64,000 nucleotides of DNA. Source: JBBSBL01 sp963735885. Its GTDB lineage: Bacteria; Actinomycetota; Thermoleophilia; Solirubrobacterales; Solirubrobacteraceae. Positions within the stretch are counted from its first letter, which is position 1, and every line of letters begins with the position of its first letter. The notes below the pieces were generated by a model that saw only the letters and a list, made by a program, of their open reading frames with translations, searched no databases and had not been told where the DNA came from. Shown here piece by piece: positions 8,093-16,982 of the stretch. The translations under genes were made by a program, and so were the position numbers. The DNA lies in the NCBI GenBank assembly GCA_963735885.1, contig CAVTMP010000004.1, positions 62,001-126,000 of the forward strand. Reading direction: 5' to 3'.

Positions 8093-10261
8093 GTGCCCGT
8101 CACGCCCGCCGCGCTTCCGGTCGCGTTCGCCAGCAGCGAGCCGCTCGACGCCGGCGACCTGCTCGCCGCGCCCGTCCGCTATCCGTGCCCGTCGCGGCTG
8201 GACCAGCCCCTCGACATCCGCCCGGCGCGCGCGGCGCGCGCCGCAGAGGGCCTCGGCCTGCGAACGGTCGGCGACCTCCTCGAGCACGTTCCCCACCGCC
8301 ACGAGGATCGCCGCGACGCGCGGGCGGTCGCCGACCTCGCCCCCGGCGAGGACGCCACCGTCGTGGTGTCGGTCCGGCGCATCGCGCTGCGCCGCACCCG
8401 GCGCCGCGGCCTGACGCTCGTCGAGGCCACCGTGGCGGACGACAGCGGCCCGGTGAACGCCGTGTGGTTCAACCAGCCGTGGGTGGCCGACCGGCTCACG
8501 CCCGGCGCGCGGGCCGTCCTCTACGGGCGCTACGAGGGCCGCAACCGCTTCCGGGTCAGCGACTGGCAGCCGGCGCCCGCCGGCGCGGCGGGTGGCGCGA
8601 TCGCCGAGGCGACGTCCTCGGCGGGGCTCGTCCCGGTGTATCCGGCCGCGGAGGGGATCGCCTCGAAGAAGCTGCGGGAGCTGGCCTGGGAGCACCGTGA
8701 CGCCATCCGCGACGTCGTCGATCCGCTGCCGGCGGCGCTGCTCGACGCCGAGCGGCTCGCCGAGCGGCCGGCCGCGGTGGCCGCGGTCCACTTCCCGCGC
8801 ACCCCGGAGGACGACGCCGGCGGGCGCCGCCGCCTCGCCCTCGACGAGCTGCTCCTCATGCAGCTCGCGCTCCTGCGCCGCCGCGCGCGCCGCGCCGAGG
8901 CCGCGGCGGCGCCCGCCCTCGCCGAGCCCCGCTCGCTCAGCGCCCGCTGGCTGGCCGAGCTGCTGCCGTTCGCGCCGACCGGCGACCAGGAGCGGGCGAT
9001 CGACGCGGTCGAGCAGGACCTCGCGCGGCCCCGGCCGATGCAGCGGCTGCTCATGGGGGAGGTCGGCTCCGGGAAGACCGTCGTCGCGTTGTTCGGTCTC
9101 CTGCGGGCGGTGGAGCACGGCATGCAGGGCGTGTTCATGGCGCCGACCGAGACGCTCGCCGAGCAGCACTTCGCCACCCTGCAGGCGCTGCTCCCCGGCG
9201 AGCTCGTCCCGATCGCCCTGCTCACGGGCTCGACGCCCGCGGCCCGCCGCCGCGACGTCCTCGGGAAGCTCGCGAGCGGCGAGCTCGCGATCGTCGTGGG
9301 CACCCACGCGGTGATCGAGCCCGACGTCGGCTTCGCCCGCCTCGCCCTGGCCGTCGTCGACGAGCAGCACCGGTTCGGGGTCCGCCAGCGGGCGGCGCTC
9401 GACGCCAAGGGCGAGGCGGGCCGCCGCCCCCACGTGCTGCACATGACCGCCACGCCGATCCCGCGCACGCTCGCCCTGACCGCGTACGGCGACCTCGACG
9501 TGACGGTCCTGCGGGAGCTGCCGCGCGGACGGCGTCCGGTCACCACCCACCTCGCCTCCGGGGAGCGCCAGCGAGCGCGCGCCTACGAGCGGATCCGCGA
9601 GGAGCTGCGGGCGGGGCGCCAGGCGTTCGTCGTCTGCCCGCTCGTCGAGCAGTCCGACGCGCTCCAGGCCCGCGCGGCCACGGCGGAGTTCGAGCGGCTC
9701 GCGCGCACCGAGTTCCGCGACTTCCGGGTGGTGCTCCTGCACGGCCAGATGCGCCAGAAGGAGAAGCAGGCCGCGATGGCCGCGTTCGCCGCCGGCGGCG
9801 CGGACGTGCTCGTCGCCACGTCGGTGATCGAGGTCGGCATCGACGTGCCGAACGCGACCGTCATGCTCGTCGAGGACGCCGAGCGCTACGGCATCTCGCA
9901 GCTCCACCAGCTGCGCGGCCGGGTCGGGCGCGGCGACCGGGCCGCGGTGTGCCTGCTGTTCGGCCCGCAGGACTCCCGCCGGCTGCGCGCGCTGGCCGAG
10001 CACCGCGACGGCTTCCGCCTGGCGGAGATCGACCTCGAGCTGCGCGGCGAGGGCGAGCTCGTCGGCGTCCGCCAGTCCGGGCTGCCCGCGTTCCGCGTGG
10101 CGCGGCTCCCGCAGGACGCCGACCTGCTCGACCGCGCCCGCGAGTGGGCCGGGCGCGTGCTCGACGAGGACCCGACCCTGAGCCGGCCGGAGCACGCCCT
10201 GCTCGCCGACGCGCTCCTCGGCGCCTACGGCGACGAGGCGCTCCTCCCGATCCCGGCGTGA
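8093..10261 (+). CDS. recG: ATP-dependent DNA helicase RecG
   Basis: A 722-residue branch-migration helicase that remodels stalled forks and Holliday junctions. The N-terminal wedge/OB region (about 50-200) precedes a superfamily 2 core: Walker A GEVGSGKTVVA near residue 325, DEQH box VVDEQHRFGVR near 425, motif III MTATPIPRTLAL, motif V/VI region LVATSVIEVGIDVPNA and QLRGRVGRGDR near 610. Length matches the family. Start is a GTG; the first ~30 residues are not conserved so the true start could be slightly downstream. Its TGA overlaps rsmD (GTGA). Confidence 0.95.
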   Translation: MPVTPAALPVAFASSEPLDAGDLLAAPVRYPCPSRLDQPLDIRPARAARAAEGLGLRTVGDLLEHVPHRHEDRRDARAVADLAPGEDATVVVSVRRIALRRTRRRGLTLVEATVADDSGPVNAVWFNQPWVADRLTPGARAVLYGRYEGRNRFRVSDWQPAPAGAAGGAIAEATSSAGLVPVYPAAEGIASKKLRELAWEHRDAIRDVVDPLPAALLDAERLAERPAAVAAVHFPRTPEDDAGGRRRLALDELLLMQLALLRRRARRAEAAAAPALAEPRSLSARWLAELLPFAPTGDQERAIDAVEQDLARPRPMQRLLMGEVGSGKTVVALFGLLRAVEHGMQGVFMAPTETLAEQHFATLQALLPGELVPIALLTGSTPAARRRDVLGKLASGELAIVVGTHAVIEPDVGFARLALAVVDEQHRFGVRQRAALDAKGEAGRRPHVLHMTATPIPRTLALTAYGDLDVTVLRELPRGRRPVTTHLASGERQRARAYERIREELRAGRQAFVVCPLVEQSDALQARAATAEFERLARTEFRDFRVVLLHGQMRQKEKQAAMAAFAAGGADVLVATSVIEVGIDVPNATVMLVEDAERYGISQLHQLRGRVGRGDRAAVCLLFGPQDSRRLRALAEHRDGFRLAEIDLELRGEGELVGVRQSGLPAFRVARLPQDADLLDRAREWAGRVLDEDPTLSRPEHALLADALLGAYGDEALLPIPA

Positions 10262-10791
10262 GGGTCATCGCCGGCACCCGCCGCGGCCGCCGACTCGCCG
10301 CGCCGCGCGGGCGCGAGACCCGGCCGACCGCGGACCGCGTCCGCGAGGCGCTGTTCTCGATCCTGGGCGACGTGGAGGGCGCCCGGGTCCTCGATCTCTT
10401 CGCCGGGTCCGGCGCCCTGGGCATCGAGGCGCTCTCGCGCGGGGCCGCCGAGGCGACCTTCGTCGACTCCGCGCCCGCCGCGATCCGCGCGATCCGCGCG
10501 AACCTCGCGGCCCTCGACCTCGACGCCACCGTGCTCCGCCGCGACTGGCGGGCGGCGCTGCGCGAGGCATCGGCCGCTTCTCGCCACTACGATCTCGTCT
10601 TCCTCGACCCCCCGTACCGCCTCGCGGCGTCGCTCGGCCCGCCGCTGGCGGCGGCGCTGACGCCGGTGGTGGCCGCCGGCGGCCGCGTCGTCGCCGAGAG
10701 CGACCGCCGCGCGCCGCTCGACCTCGGCCTCCCGCTGAGCGACGAGCGCCGCTACGGCGACACGACCATCAGGATCCATGACCCCCAGTAA
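10258..10791 (+). CDS. rsmD: 16S rRNA (guanine(966)-N2)-methyltransferase RsmD
   Basis: A 177-residue methyltransferase for G966 of 16S rRNA. It opens with the typical VIAGTRRGRRLAAPRG and RPTADRVREALFSIL, has SAM motif I LDLFAGSGALGIEALSRGA and the catalytic FLDPPYRLA motif near residue 118. GTG start overlaps the recG stop by 4 bp, and the 3' end overlaps coaD by 14 bp, so recG-rsmD-coaD are translationally linked, as in mycobacteria. Confidence 0.95.
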   Translation: MRVIAGTRRGRRLAAPRGRETRPTADRVREALFSILGDVEGARVLDLFAGSGALGIEALSRGAAEATFVDSAPAAIRAIRANLAALDLDATVLRRDWRAALREASAASRHYDLVFLDPPYRLAASLGPPLAAALTPVVAAGGRVVAESDRRAPLDLGLPLSDERRYGDTTIRIHDPQ

Positions 10792-11275
10792 TCGCCGCGC
10801 CATCTGCCCGGGCTCCTACGACCCGGTGACCAACGGCCACCTCGACGTCATCACGCGCGCCGCGGGGATGTTCGACGAGGTGATCGTCGGGGTGGTCAAC
10901 CTGCCCATCCGCAAGGGCAAGACGCTGTTCGCCGCCGAGGAGCGCGTCGCCTTCGTCGAGGCGGCGACCGGCCACCTGGAGAACGTCCGGACCGAGCCGT
11001 TCTCCACCCTCGTCGTCGACTTCGCCCGCGCGACCGGCGCCCGCGCGATCGTCAAGGGGTTGCGCGCGATCTCCGACTTCGAGTACGAGTTCGAGATGAA
11101 CCAGCTCAACCGCATGCAGGCGCCGGACGTCGAGTCCGTCTACCTGATGGCCTCCCCGCAGTACAGTTTCCTCAGCTCCAGCGGCATAAAGGAGCTCGCC
11201 ACCTTCGGGGGCGACATCGCGGAGCTCGTGCCCGAGGTCGTCGCCCGGCGGTTGCAGGAAGAGCTTTCCCGCTGA
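10778..11275 (+). CDS. coaD: Phosphopantetheine adenylyltransferase CoaD
   Basis: A 165-residue nucleotidyltransferase making dephospho-CoA from 4'-phosphopantetheine and ATP, the penultimate step of CoA synthesis. The N-terminal CPGSYDPVTNGHLDVI contains the TxGH signature (here TNGH); VKGLRAISDFEYEFEMNQLN and the C-terminal SFLSSSGIKELA complete the active site. Normal length, intact. Confidence 0.96.
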   Translation: MTPSNRRAICPGSYDPVTNGHLDVITRAAGMFDEVIVGVVNLPIRKGKTLFAAEERVAFVEAATGHLENVRTEPFSTLVVDFARATGARAIVKGLRAISDFEYEFEMNQLNRMQAPDVESVYLMASPQYSFLSSSGIKELATFGGDIAELVPEVVARRLQEELSR

Positions 11276-11291
11276 CGAAACAGGGGTTCCC

Positions 11292-11756
11292 ATGGATGTC
11301 CTCGTCCTGATCGACAAGCTCGACGACCTGGTCCACAACGCCAAGCCGGTCCCGCTGACCGACCAGGTGCGCGTGGACAAGGAGGAGATCTACGACATCC
11401 TCGATCAGATGCGGGCGACGATCCCCGAGGAGATCAAGCAGGCCCGCTGGATCGTCAAGGAGCGCCAGGAGATGCTCGCCGAGGCCAAGCGCGAGGCCGA
11501 GCGGATCATCAAGGAGGCGCGGGAGAAGCAGGACCAGCTCGTCTCCCAGCAGGAGGTCACCAAGGAGGCCGAGCGGGCGGCGGAGGACATCGTCGACGAC
11601 GCCCGCGCGCGCGAGCGGGAGATCCGCCTCGGCGCGGAGGACTACGCCGACGAGATCCTCAACACGCTCGAGGTGAACCTGTCGAAGTTCATCGCCGCGG
11701 TCCAGCGCGGCCGCGAGCGCCTGGCCGGCAAGGACGAGCCGGCCGAGGTCGGCTGA
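11292..11756 (+). CDS. DivIVA/SepIVA-like coiled-coil protein
   Basis: A 154-residue protein that is almost wholly helical and charged. The first ~45 residues (MDVLVLIDKLDDLVHNAKPVP; VRVDKEEIYDILDQMR) resemble the DivIVA N-terminal domain; residues ~50-140 form a coiled coil rich in Glu, Lys, Arg and Ala. In Mycobacterium the gene in the same neighbourhood is the DivIVA-like cell-division protein SepIVA, so a role at the septum or growing pole is a reasonable inference. It could also be mis-called as an ATP synthase b subunit because of its composition. An AGGGG ribosome binding site lies about 8 nt before the ATG. Confidence 0.75.
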   Translation: MDVLVLIDKLDDLVHNAKPVPLTDQVRVDKEEIYDILDQMRATIPEEIKQARWIVKERQEMLAEAKREAERIIKEAREKQDQLVSQQEVTKEAERAAEDIVDDARAREREIRLGAEDYADEILNTLEVNLSKFIAAVQRGRERLAGKDEPAEVG

Positions 11757-11943
11757 GCCACCGCGGCGCCGCGGAGCGCTCGCGCGCTCGGGTGCCCATG
11801 CGTCGACGGCGCATCGGAAGCGGCCCGTCGCGCGCCGCCCGTTGCCCGCCGCCTGCGGCCCGCCGCGCGCCGGCCCTCCGACCGACGGTCCAGGCCGACT
11901 CGACCGCCGGAGGAAATCGCTTGGCCGGCGGGCCGGGCGCCCC

Positions 11944-11949
11944 TACCGT
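11944..11949 (+). promoter_or_regulatory. -10 box of the first S51 peptidase gene
   Basis: TACCGT ending 6 nt before the ATG; leaderless spacing. Confidence 0.4.
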
Positions 11950-11955
11950 GCGGCC

Positions 11956-12699
11956 ATGCGCCGGCCCCCGCAGATCGTGGCCTTCGGTGGCGGAGGCTTC
12001 TCGACGGAGGCCGCCACCCCGTCCCTGGACGACTACGTCCTGGCCCTGACCGGCCGGAAGCGGCCGCGGGTGTGCTTCCTGCCGTCGGCGAGCGGCGACG
12101 CGGACCACTACGTCGTGCGCTTCTACCGCGCCTTCGACCCGGGTCGCTGCCGTCCCTCGCACGCCTCGCTCTTCCGCCGCGAGACCGGGGTGGGCGACCT
12201 CCGCGCCCACCTGCTGGCCCAGGACCTGATCTACGTCGGCGGCGGCTCGCTCGTCTCGCTGCTCGGCGTGTGGCGGGCGCACGGCGTCGACGGGATCCTG
12301 GCCGACGCCTGGCGGGCCGGCGTCGTGCTCTGCGGGGTCTCCGCCGGCTCGCTGTGCTGGTTCGCCGAGGCCGTCACGGCCTTCCACGGCCTCCCGCGCC
12401 GCGTCGACGGCGTCGGCCTGCTGCCGTACTCGAACACCGTGCACTACGACGCCGAGCCGGCCCGCCGCGACGCCTACCACGTGTTTCTCGGGGACGGGAT
12501 GCGGGCGGGGTTCGCGGCCGAGGACGGGGTGGCCCTGCACTTCGTCGGCGAGGAGCTCCACGCCGTGGTCGCCTCACGTCCCGGACGCCGGGCGTGGCGG
12601 ATGGACCGCCGGGACGGGACGGTCGCGGAGACCCCGGTCGAGCCGCGGCTGCTCGAACGGCCGGCCGGCCCGGCGCCGGGGCTGCGTGCCGCGGCCTAG
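11956..12699 (+). CDS. Peptidase E/cyanophycinase-like protein, family S51 (copy 1)
   Basis: A 247-residue protein of the class I glutamine amidotransferase-like S51 family (dipeptidase E, cyanophycinase). It begins QIVAFGGGGFSTE, has VCFLPSASGD in strand 2, the glycine loop IYVGGGSLVSLL, and the nucleophile elbow CGVSAGSLCWF near residue 120, where Ser of SAGS is the expected nucleophile. Family members cut Asp-X dipeptides or Asp-Arg cyanophycin; substrate unknown here. It is followed at once by a paralogue with a 14-bp overlap. The pair interrupts the otherwise conserved sepIVA-DUF177 order. Confidence 0.85.
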   Translation: MRRPPQIVAFGGGGFSTEAATPSLDDYVLALTGRKRPRVCFLPSASGDADHYVVRFYRAFDPGRCRPSHASLFRRETGVGDLRAHLLAQDLIYVGGGSLVSLLGVWRAHGVDGILADAWRAGVVLCGVSAGSLCWFAEAVTAFHGLPRRVDGVGLLPYSNTVHYDAEPARRDAYHVFLGDGMRAGFAAEDGVALHFVGEELHAVVASRPGRRAWRMDRRDGTVAETPVEPRLLERPAGPAPGLRAAA

Positions 12700-13499
12700 G
12701 CGGATCTTCGCGATGGGCGGCGGCGGGTTCTCGATGGAGCCGCGCGGCGACGGGCTCGACCGCCACGTGCTCGCCCTCGCCGGGGTGGCGCGCCCGCGGG
12801 TCTGCCTGCTGCCGACCGCGAGCGGCGACCAGCACGACCTCATCGCCCGGTTCCACGCCCGCTTCCGCGACCTCGCCTGCGAGCCCTCGCACGCGTCCCT
12901 CTTCCGCCGGGCCGGCGACATCGAGGCGCAGTTGCGCGCCCAGGACGTCGTCTACGTCGCCGGCGGGAGCCTGCGGAACATGCTCGCGATCTGGCGCGCG
13001 CACGGGGTCGAGCGACTGCTCGTCGACCTGTGGCGGGACGGCACGCTGCTCTGCGGCCTCTCGGCGGGGTCGATGTGCTGGTTCGAGCACGCCATCACGT
13101 GCTCGACCGGCGCGCCGCGCCCCGCCGCGGGCCTCGGGCTGCTGGCCGGGAGCAACTGCGTGCACTACGACGGGGAGCCGGCGGCGACGGCCGCGCTACC
13201 TCGAGGCCATCCGCCTCGGGCTCCCGGCCGGCTGGGGGGTGGAGGACGGCGTCGGCCTGCTCTTCGAGGACGGGCGGATGGTCGAGGCCGTCACCGCGCG
13301 GCGCGGCGCGCGCGCCTACCGCGTGGCGCGCCGCCGGGACGGCCTCGTCGACGAGCGGCCGATCGAGCCGCGCGTCCTCGCGGGAGCCGCCGCCGCGCCC
13401 GCGCCGCCGCCGTTCGCGATCGAGGAGTGGCGGCAGGCACGCCGGGCGCGGGACCGCGGCCCGCGGCTCGGCCGGCCACGCGCGTCGGCACGGGACTGA
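12686..13499 (+). CDS. Peptidase E/cyanophycinase-like protein, family S51 (copy 2, one apparent frameshift)
   Basis: Close paralogue of the preceding gene, about 270 residues once corrected. It has RRIFAMGGGGFSMEPRG, VCLLPTASGDQHD, VYVAGGSLRNML and the nucleophile elbow CGLSAGSMCWFE. The frame breaks near 13190, between GEPAATA and YLEAIRLGLPAG; removing one base joins the halves. A C-terminal extension relative to copy 1 ends in a basic tail (RARDRGPRLGRPRAS). GTG start overlaps copy 1, implying coupled expression and possibly a hetero-oligomer. Confidence 0.8.
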
Positions 13500-13530
13500 C
13501 GCCGGCGCGGACGTGCTTGGATAGGGGGCG

Positions 13531-15138
13531 ATGCGCCTCCCCCTGGATGTCGTCGCCGACCAGGCCTTCGTCGCGCGAACGCTGATCTCGGCCGGCGTCG
13601 TCGCGCCCGGGCGACCCGACCGCGTCGCCCGCGCGATCCTCGCCGTCTCGAAGTGGGGGCGCACCCACGCCGCGGCCTACGCCGCCGGCGCGGCGCGGGA
13701 TCCCGGGGGCCTCGCGCTCGTCGACGAGCGGGGCACCCTGACCTTCGCCGAGGTCCACGACCGCACGAACCGGATCGCCAACGCGCTCGCCGCCCGCGGG
13801 ATCGGCGCGGGCGACGCCGTCGCGCTGATGTGCCGCAACCACCGCGGGTTCGTCGAGGCGACCGTCGCCCTGAACAAGGTCGGGGCGCACGCGCTCTACC
13901 TCAACACGTCGTTCGCGGCCCCGCAGATCGCCGACGTGGTCGAGCGCGAGGGCGCCGGCGCGATCATCCACGACGCCGAGTTCGCCGACCTCGTCGCGCC
14001 CGCCGCGCGCCGGCGCCTGCGCATCATCTCCTGGCACGAGCCGGGCGCCGAGCCATCCGACCCGACCCTCGAGGACCTGCTCGCGGAGGGGGCGGACCGG
14101 GAGCCCGGCGCCCCCGAGGAGACCGGCCGGACGGTGATCCTCACGTCGGGGACCACCGGGACGCCGAAGGGCGCCAACCGGGGCACGCCGGACTCGCTCG
14201 CGCCGGGCGCCGCGCTGCTCTCCCGCATCCCGTTCCGGGCCCGCGAGACGACGGTGATCGCGGCCCCGCTCTTCCACTCGTGGGGGCTCGCGCACTGGAC
14301 CCTCGCGGGCGCGCTCGGCTCCACGGTCGTGCTGCGCCGCCGCTTCGACCCGGAGGGCACGCTCGCCGCGGTGGCCGAGCACCGCGCCAGCGCCCTCGTC
14401 GTGGTCCCGGTGATGCTCCAGCGCATCCTCGACCTCCCGCCCGCGCGGCGCGAGGCCTACGACACCGGGTGCCTGCGCATCATCGCCGCGAGCGGGTCGG
14501 CGCTGCCGGGGCCGCTCGCGTTCGACGTGATGGACGCCTTCGGCGACGTCCTCTACAACCTCTACGGCTCGACCGAGGTCGCGTGGGCCACGATCGCCGG
14601 CCCGGAGGACCTGCGCGCCGCCCCGGGGACGGCGGGCCGGCCGCCGCGGGGGACGGTCGTCCGCCTGCTCGACCGCGACGGGCGCGAGGTGCCGTCGGGC
14701 GAGTCGGGGCGGATCTTCGTGGTCAACGAGATGCTCTTCGACGGCTACACCGGCGGGGGCGGCAAGGAGGTCGTCGCCGGCCTGATGTCCACCGGCGACG
14801 TCGGCCACTTCGACGCCGACGGGCGCCTGTTCGTCGACGGGCGCGACGACGACATGATCGTCTCGGGCGGGGAGAACGTCTTCCCCGCCGAGGTCGAGGA
14901 CCTCCTGCACGGCCACGAGGCGGTGCGCGAAGCGGCCGTCATCGGGATCCCCGACGAGGAGTTCGGCCAGCGGCTGAAGGCCGTCGTGGCGCTGCGCGAC
15001 GACGCCGACCTCGACGCCGACGCGGTGCGGGCCTACGTGAAGGCCAACCTCGCCCGCTTCAAGGTGCCCCGCGACGTGGAGTTCGTCGACGCGCTCCCGC
15101 GCAACGCGACGGGGAAGGTCGTGCGCCGGGAGCTGTGA
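13531..15138 (+). CDS. AMP-binding acyl-CoA synthetase (fatty-acid-CoA ligase type)
   Basis: A 535-residue ANL-superfamily ligase. Signature motifs in order: P-loop-like ILTSGTTGTPKGANRGT (about residue 205), ASGSALPGPL, YNLYGSTEVAWA near 348, STGDVGHFD, the hinge RDDDMIVSGGENVFPAEVE near 440 and the catalytic lysine region NATGKVVRREL at the C-terminus. It activates a carboxylic acid as acyl-AMP then transfers it to CoA; the motif set fits medium/long-chain fatty acids, though the substrate is not certain. A TTGGAT hexamer ends 8 nt before the ATG. Confidence 0.88.
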   Translation: MRLPLDVVADQAFVARTLISAGVVAPGRPDRVARAILAVSKWGRTHAAAYAAGAARDPGGLALVDERGTLTFAEVHDRTNRIANALAARGIGAGDAVALMCRNHRGFVEATVALNKVGAHALYLNTSFAAPQIADVVEREGAGAIIHDAEFADLVAPAARRRLRIISWHEPGAEPSDPTLEDLLAEGADREPGAPEETGRTVILTSGTTGTPKGANRGTPDSLAPGAALLSRIPFRARETTVIAAPLFHSWGLAHWTLAGALGSTVVLRRRFDPEGTLAAVAEHRASALVVVPVMLQRILDLPPARREAYDTGCLRIIAASGSALPGPLAFDVMDAFGDVLYNLYGSTEVAWATIAGPEDLRAAPGTAGRPPRGTVVRLLDRDGREVPSGESGRIFVVNEMLFDGYTGGGGKEVVAGLMSTGDVGHFDADGRLFVDGRDDDMIVSGGENVFPAEVEDLLHGHEAVREAAVIGIPDEEFGQRLKAVVALRDDADLDADAVRAYVKANLARFKVPRDVEFVDALPRNATGKVVRREL

Positions 15139-15174
15139 CGGGAGGGGACGGCCGGCGGGCGGCACGGCCGGCGC

Positions 15175-15180
15175 TACCCT
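15175..15180 (+). promoter_or_regulatory. -10 box of the DUF177 gene, leaderless spacing
   Basis: TACCCT ending 9 nt before the ATG; no ribosome binding site. Confidence 0.5.
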
Positions 15181-15189
15181 CGGATCCCC

Positions 15190-15711
15190 ATGGCGGGTCC
15201 CGCGCACGATCTCGACCTCGGCCGGCTGCGGCTCAGCTCCGGTGAGGGCCGGCGCTTCGACCTGGCGGTCCCCGTCGGGCCCTTCGACTTCGGGGGCGAG
15301 CCGTACGCCGTGAGCCCGGACCCGGTGCCGGTCCGGCTCGACGTGTCGCGCACGACCGGCGACGGCTGGTCGCTGCGCCTGCGGCTCGCCGCGCGGCTGG
15401 TGGGGCCGTGCATGCGCTGCCTCGCCGACGCCGCGCCCGAGACCGCGGCCGACGCCCGTGAGGTCGACCAGCCGGGGGAGGGGGAGGAGCTCGAGAGCCC
15501 CTACGTCGAGGGCGGCGTGCTCGATCTCGCCCAGTGGACGCGGGATGCGCTCGCGCTGGCCCTGCCGGCCCAGGTCGTGTGCCGGGAGGACTGCCGGGGG
15601 CTCTGCCCGGAGTGCGGCGAGCGGCTGGACGACCTCCCGCCCGACCACGGGCACGCGCGCGCGCCGGACCCCCGCTGGGCCAAGCTGCGCGAGCTCGGCG
15701 GCCCGGCGTAG
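15190..15711 (+). CDS. DUF177/YceD family protein
   Basis: A 173-residue protein with the DUF177 cysteine pattern: CMRCL near residue 78 and CREDCRGLCPECGERLDDLP near residue 137, probably zinc-binding. The family is almost always next to rpmF, as here, and is tied to 23S rRNA accumulation and ribosome assembly in plants and E. coli. Intact; the GRCARCL-type first motif is slightly varied. Confidence 0.88.
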   Translation: MAGPAHDLDLGRLRLSSGEGRRFDLAVPVGPFDFGGEPYAVSPDPVPVRLDVSRTTGDGWSLRLRLAARLVGPCMRCLADAAPETAADAREVDQPGEGEELESPYVEGGVLDLAQWTRDALALALPAQVVCREDCRGLCPECGERLDDLPPDHGHARAPDPRWAKLRELGGPA

Positions 15712-15740
15712 GGCACCCCGCCGCGCCGCCGCGCCGCTGC

Positions 15741-15746
15741 TACGCT
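15741..15746 (+). promoter_or_regulatory. -10 box of rpmF, leaderless spacing
   Basis: TACGCT ending 10 nt before the ATG. It allows L32 to be transcribed separately from DUF177. Confidence 0.5.
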
Positions 15747-15756
15747 GGCCCCCGCC

Positions 15757-15948
15757 ATGGCCGTCCCCAAGCAGAAGCAGTCGCACGCCCGCACCGCGAA
15801 GCGCCGCGCCCAGCACAAGATCGCCGCGCCGACGTACAACGCCTGCCCGCAGTGCCACAGCCCCCGCCGCCCACACCGGGTCTGCCCCGTGTGCGGGACC
15901 TACGCGGGGCGCGAGGTCGTGCGCGGCGACCGCGGCGCCGACGCCTGA
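15757..15948 (+). CDS. rpmF: 50S ribosomal protein L32
   Basis: A 63-residue basic protein beginning AVPKQKQSHARTAKRRAQHK, followed by a zinc ribbon (CPQCHSPRRPHRVCPVCG, a C-x2-C...C-x2-C 'C+' form). Conserved placement after DUF177 and before plsX. The acidic last residues (RGDRGADA) are not usual but short. Confidence 0.95.
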   Translation: MAVPKQKQSHARTAKRRAQHKIAAPTYNACPQCHSPRRPHRVCPVCGTYAGREVVRGDRGADA

Positions 15949-15962
15949 CCGGCGCGGGCGCC

Positions 15963-16979
15963 GTGACGACGGTCGCCGTCGACGCCAACGGGGCCGACCT
16001 GGGCCCCGCCGAGGTCGCGGCCGGTGCCGCGCTCGCCGCCTCCCGGGGCGTCCGGATCCGGCTGTTCGGCCCCGCCGCCGCCGTCGGGACGCTGCCCGCC
16101 GGGGTCGAGGTGGTCGACACGCCGACGTCGATCGCCAAGGCCCCCGACCCGGCCGCCGCGGTCCGCGCGACGCCGGACGCCTCGATCGTGCGGGCGGCGA
16201 AGGCCGTGGCCGCCGGGGAGGCGGATGCGCTGGTCGCCGGCGGGTCCACCGGAGCGGCGCTCGCCGCCGGGCTCTTCCACGTCCGCCGCGGCACCGGGAT
16301 CCACCGCCCGGCCCTCGCGGTCCCGGTGCCGGTGCCCGGCGCGCCCGTCCTCCTGCTCGACGTCGGCGCGAACGTCGAGGTGCGCCAGGAGCACCTCGTC
16401 CAGTTCGCCTTCATGGGCGCCGCCTTCGCGGAGGCGGTGCTCGGCGTGGACCGACCCCGCGTCGCCCTCCTCTCCAACGGCGAGGAGCCGACCCGCGGCA
16501 CGCCGCTCCTGCTCGCCGCGCACGAGCGTCTCGCGGCCGCGGAGGGCCTGCGCTTCGTCGGCAACCTCGAGGGCACCGGGCTGACCTCCGGCGCCGCGGA
16601 CGTCGTGGTCACCGACGGGTTCACCGGGAACGTGGCGCTCAAGGTCATGGAGGGGGTCTCGGCGGCGCTGCTCGGCGCGCTGCGCAGCGCGGCGGACGCC
16701 TCTCCGCGGGCGAAGGCCGGCGGCCTGCTCCTGCGCCCGTCGCTGCGCGGCCTGCGCGACGACCTCGATCCCGAGGGGGTGGGCGGCGCCTACATGCTCG
16801 GCCTGCGCCGGCTCGTCGTCGTCCCGCACGGCCGCTTCACCCGCACCGGCTACGCCAACGCGATCGCGCTCGCCGCGCGGGGCGCGAGCGAGCGGGTCGC
16901 CGAGCGCACCCACGACGCCCTCGAGGCGGCCGGCGCGCTGCGGCGCGCGCCGTCCGCCGTCTCATCTAGCGTCACCTGA
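15963..16979 (+). CDS. plsX: Phosphate acyltransferase PlsX
   Basis: A 338-residue enzyme that makes acyl-phosphate from acyl-ACP for phospholipid synthesis. Family segments: SxGNTGA-like AGGSTGAALAAGLF, RPALAVPVP, LLDVGANVEVRQEHLVQFA, VGNLEGTGL and TDGFTGNVALKVMEG. The N-terminal DAMGGD of most PlsX proteins is DANGAD here. GTG start at a position giving VAVDANGADLGP directly. Followed 3 bp later by acpP, whose product it uses. Confidence 0.93.
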   Translation: MTTVAVDANGADLGPAEVAAGAALAASRGVRIRLFGPAAAVGTLPAGVEVVDTPTSIAKAPDPAAAVRATPDASIVRAAKAVAAGEADALVAGGSTGAALAAGLFHVRRGTGIHRPALAVPVPVPGAPVLLLDVGANVEVRQEHLVQFAFMGAAFAEAVLGVDRPRVALLSNGEEPTRGTPLLLAAHERLAAAEGLRFVGNLEGTGLTSGAADVVVTDGFTGNVALKVMEGVSAALLGALRSAADASPRAKAGGLLLRPSLRGLRDDLDPEGVGGAYMLGLRRLVVVPHGRFTRTGYANAIALAARGASERVAERTHDALEAAGALRRAPSAVSSSVT

Positions 16980-16982
16980 CCC

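Noticed and set aside
11292..11756. ATP synthase subunit b
   Set aside because: Charged coiled coil could suggest it, but there is no N-terminal membrane helix and no ATP synthase genes nearby; the DivIVA-like N-terminus and mycobacterial gene order fit better.
11757..11955. Possible small gene between the SepIVA-like gene and the first S51 gene
   Set aside because: The short frames are Arg/Pro/Ala-rich with no start signal of their own and look like GC noise.
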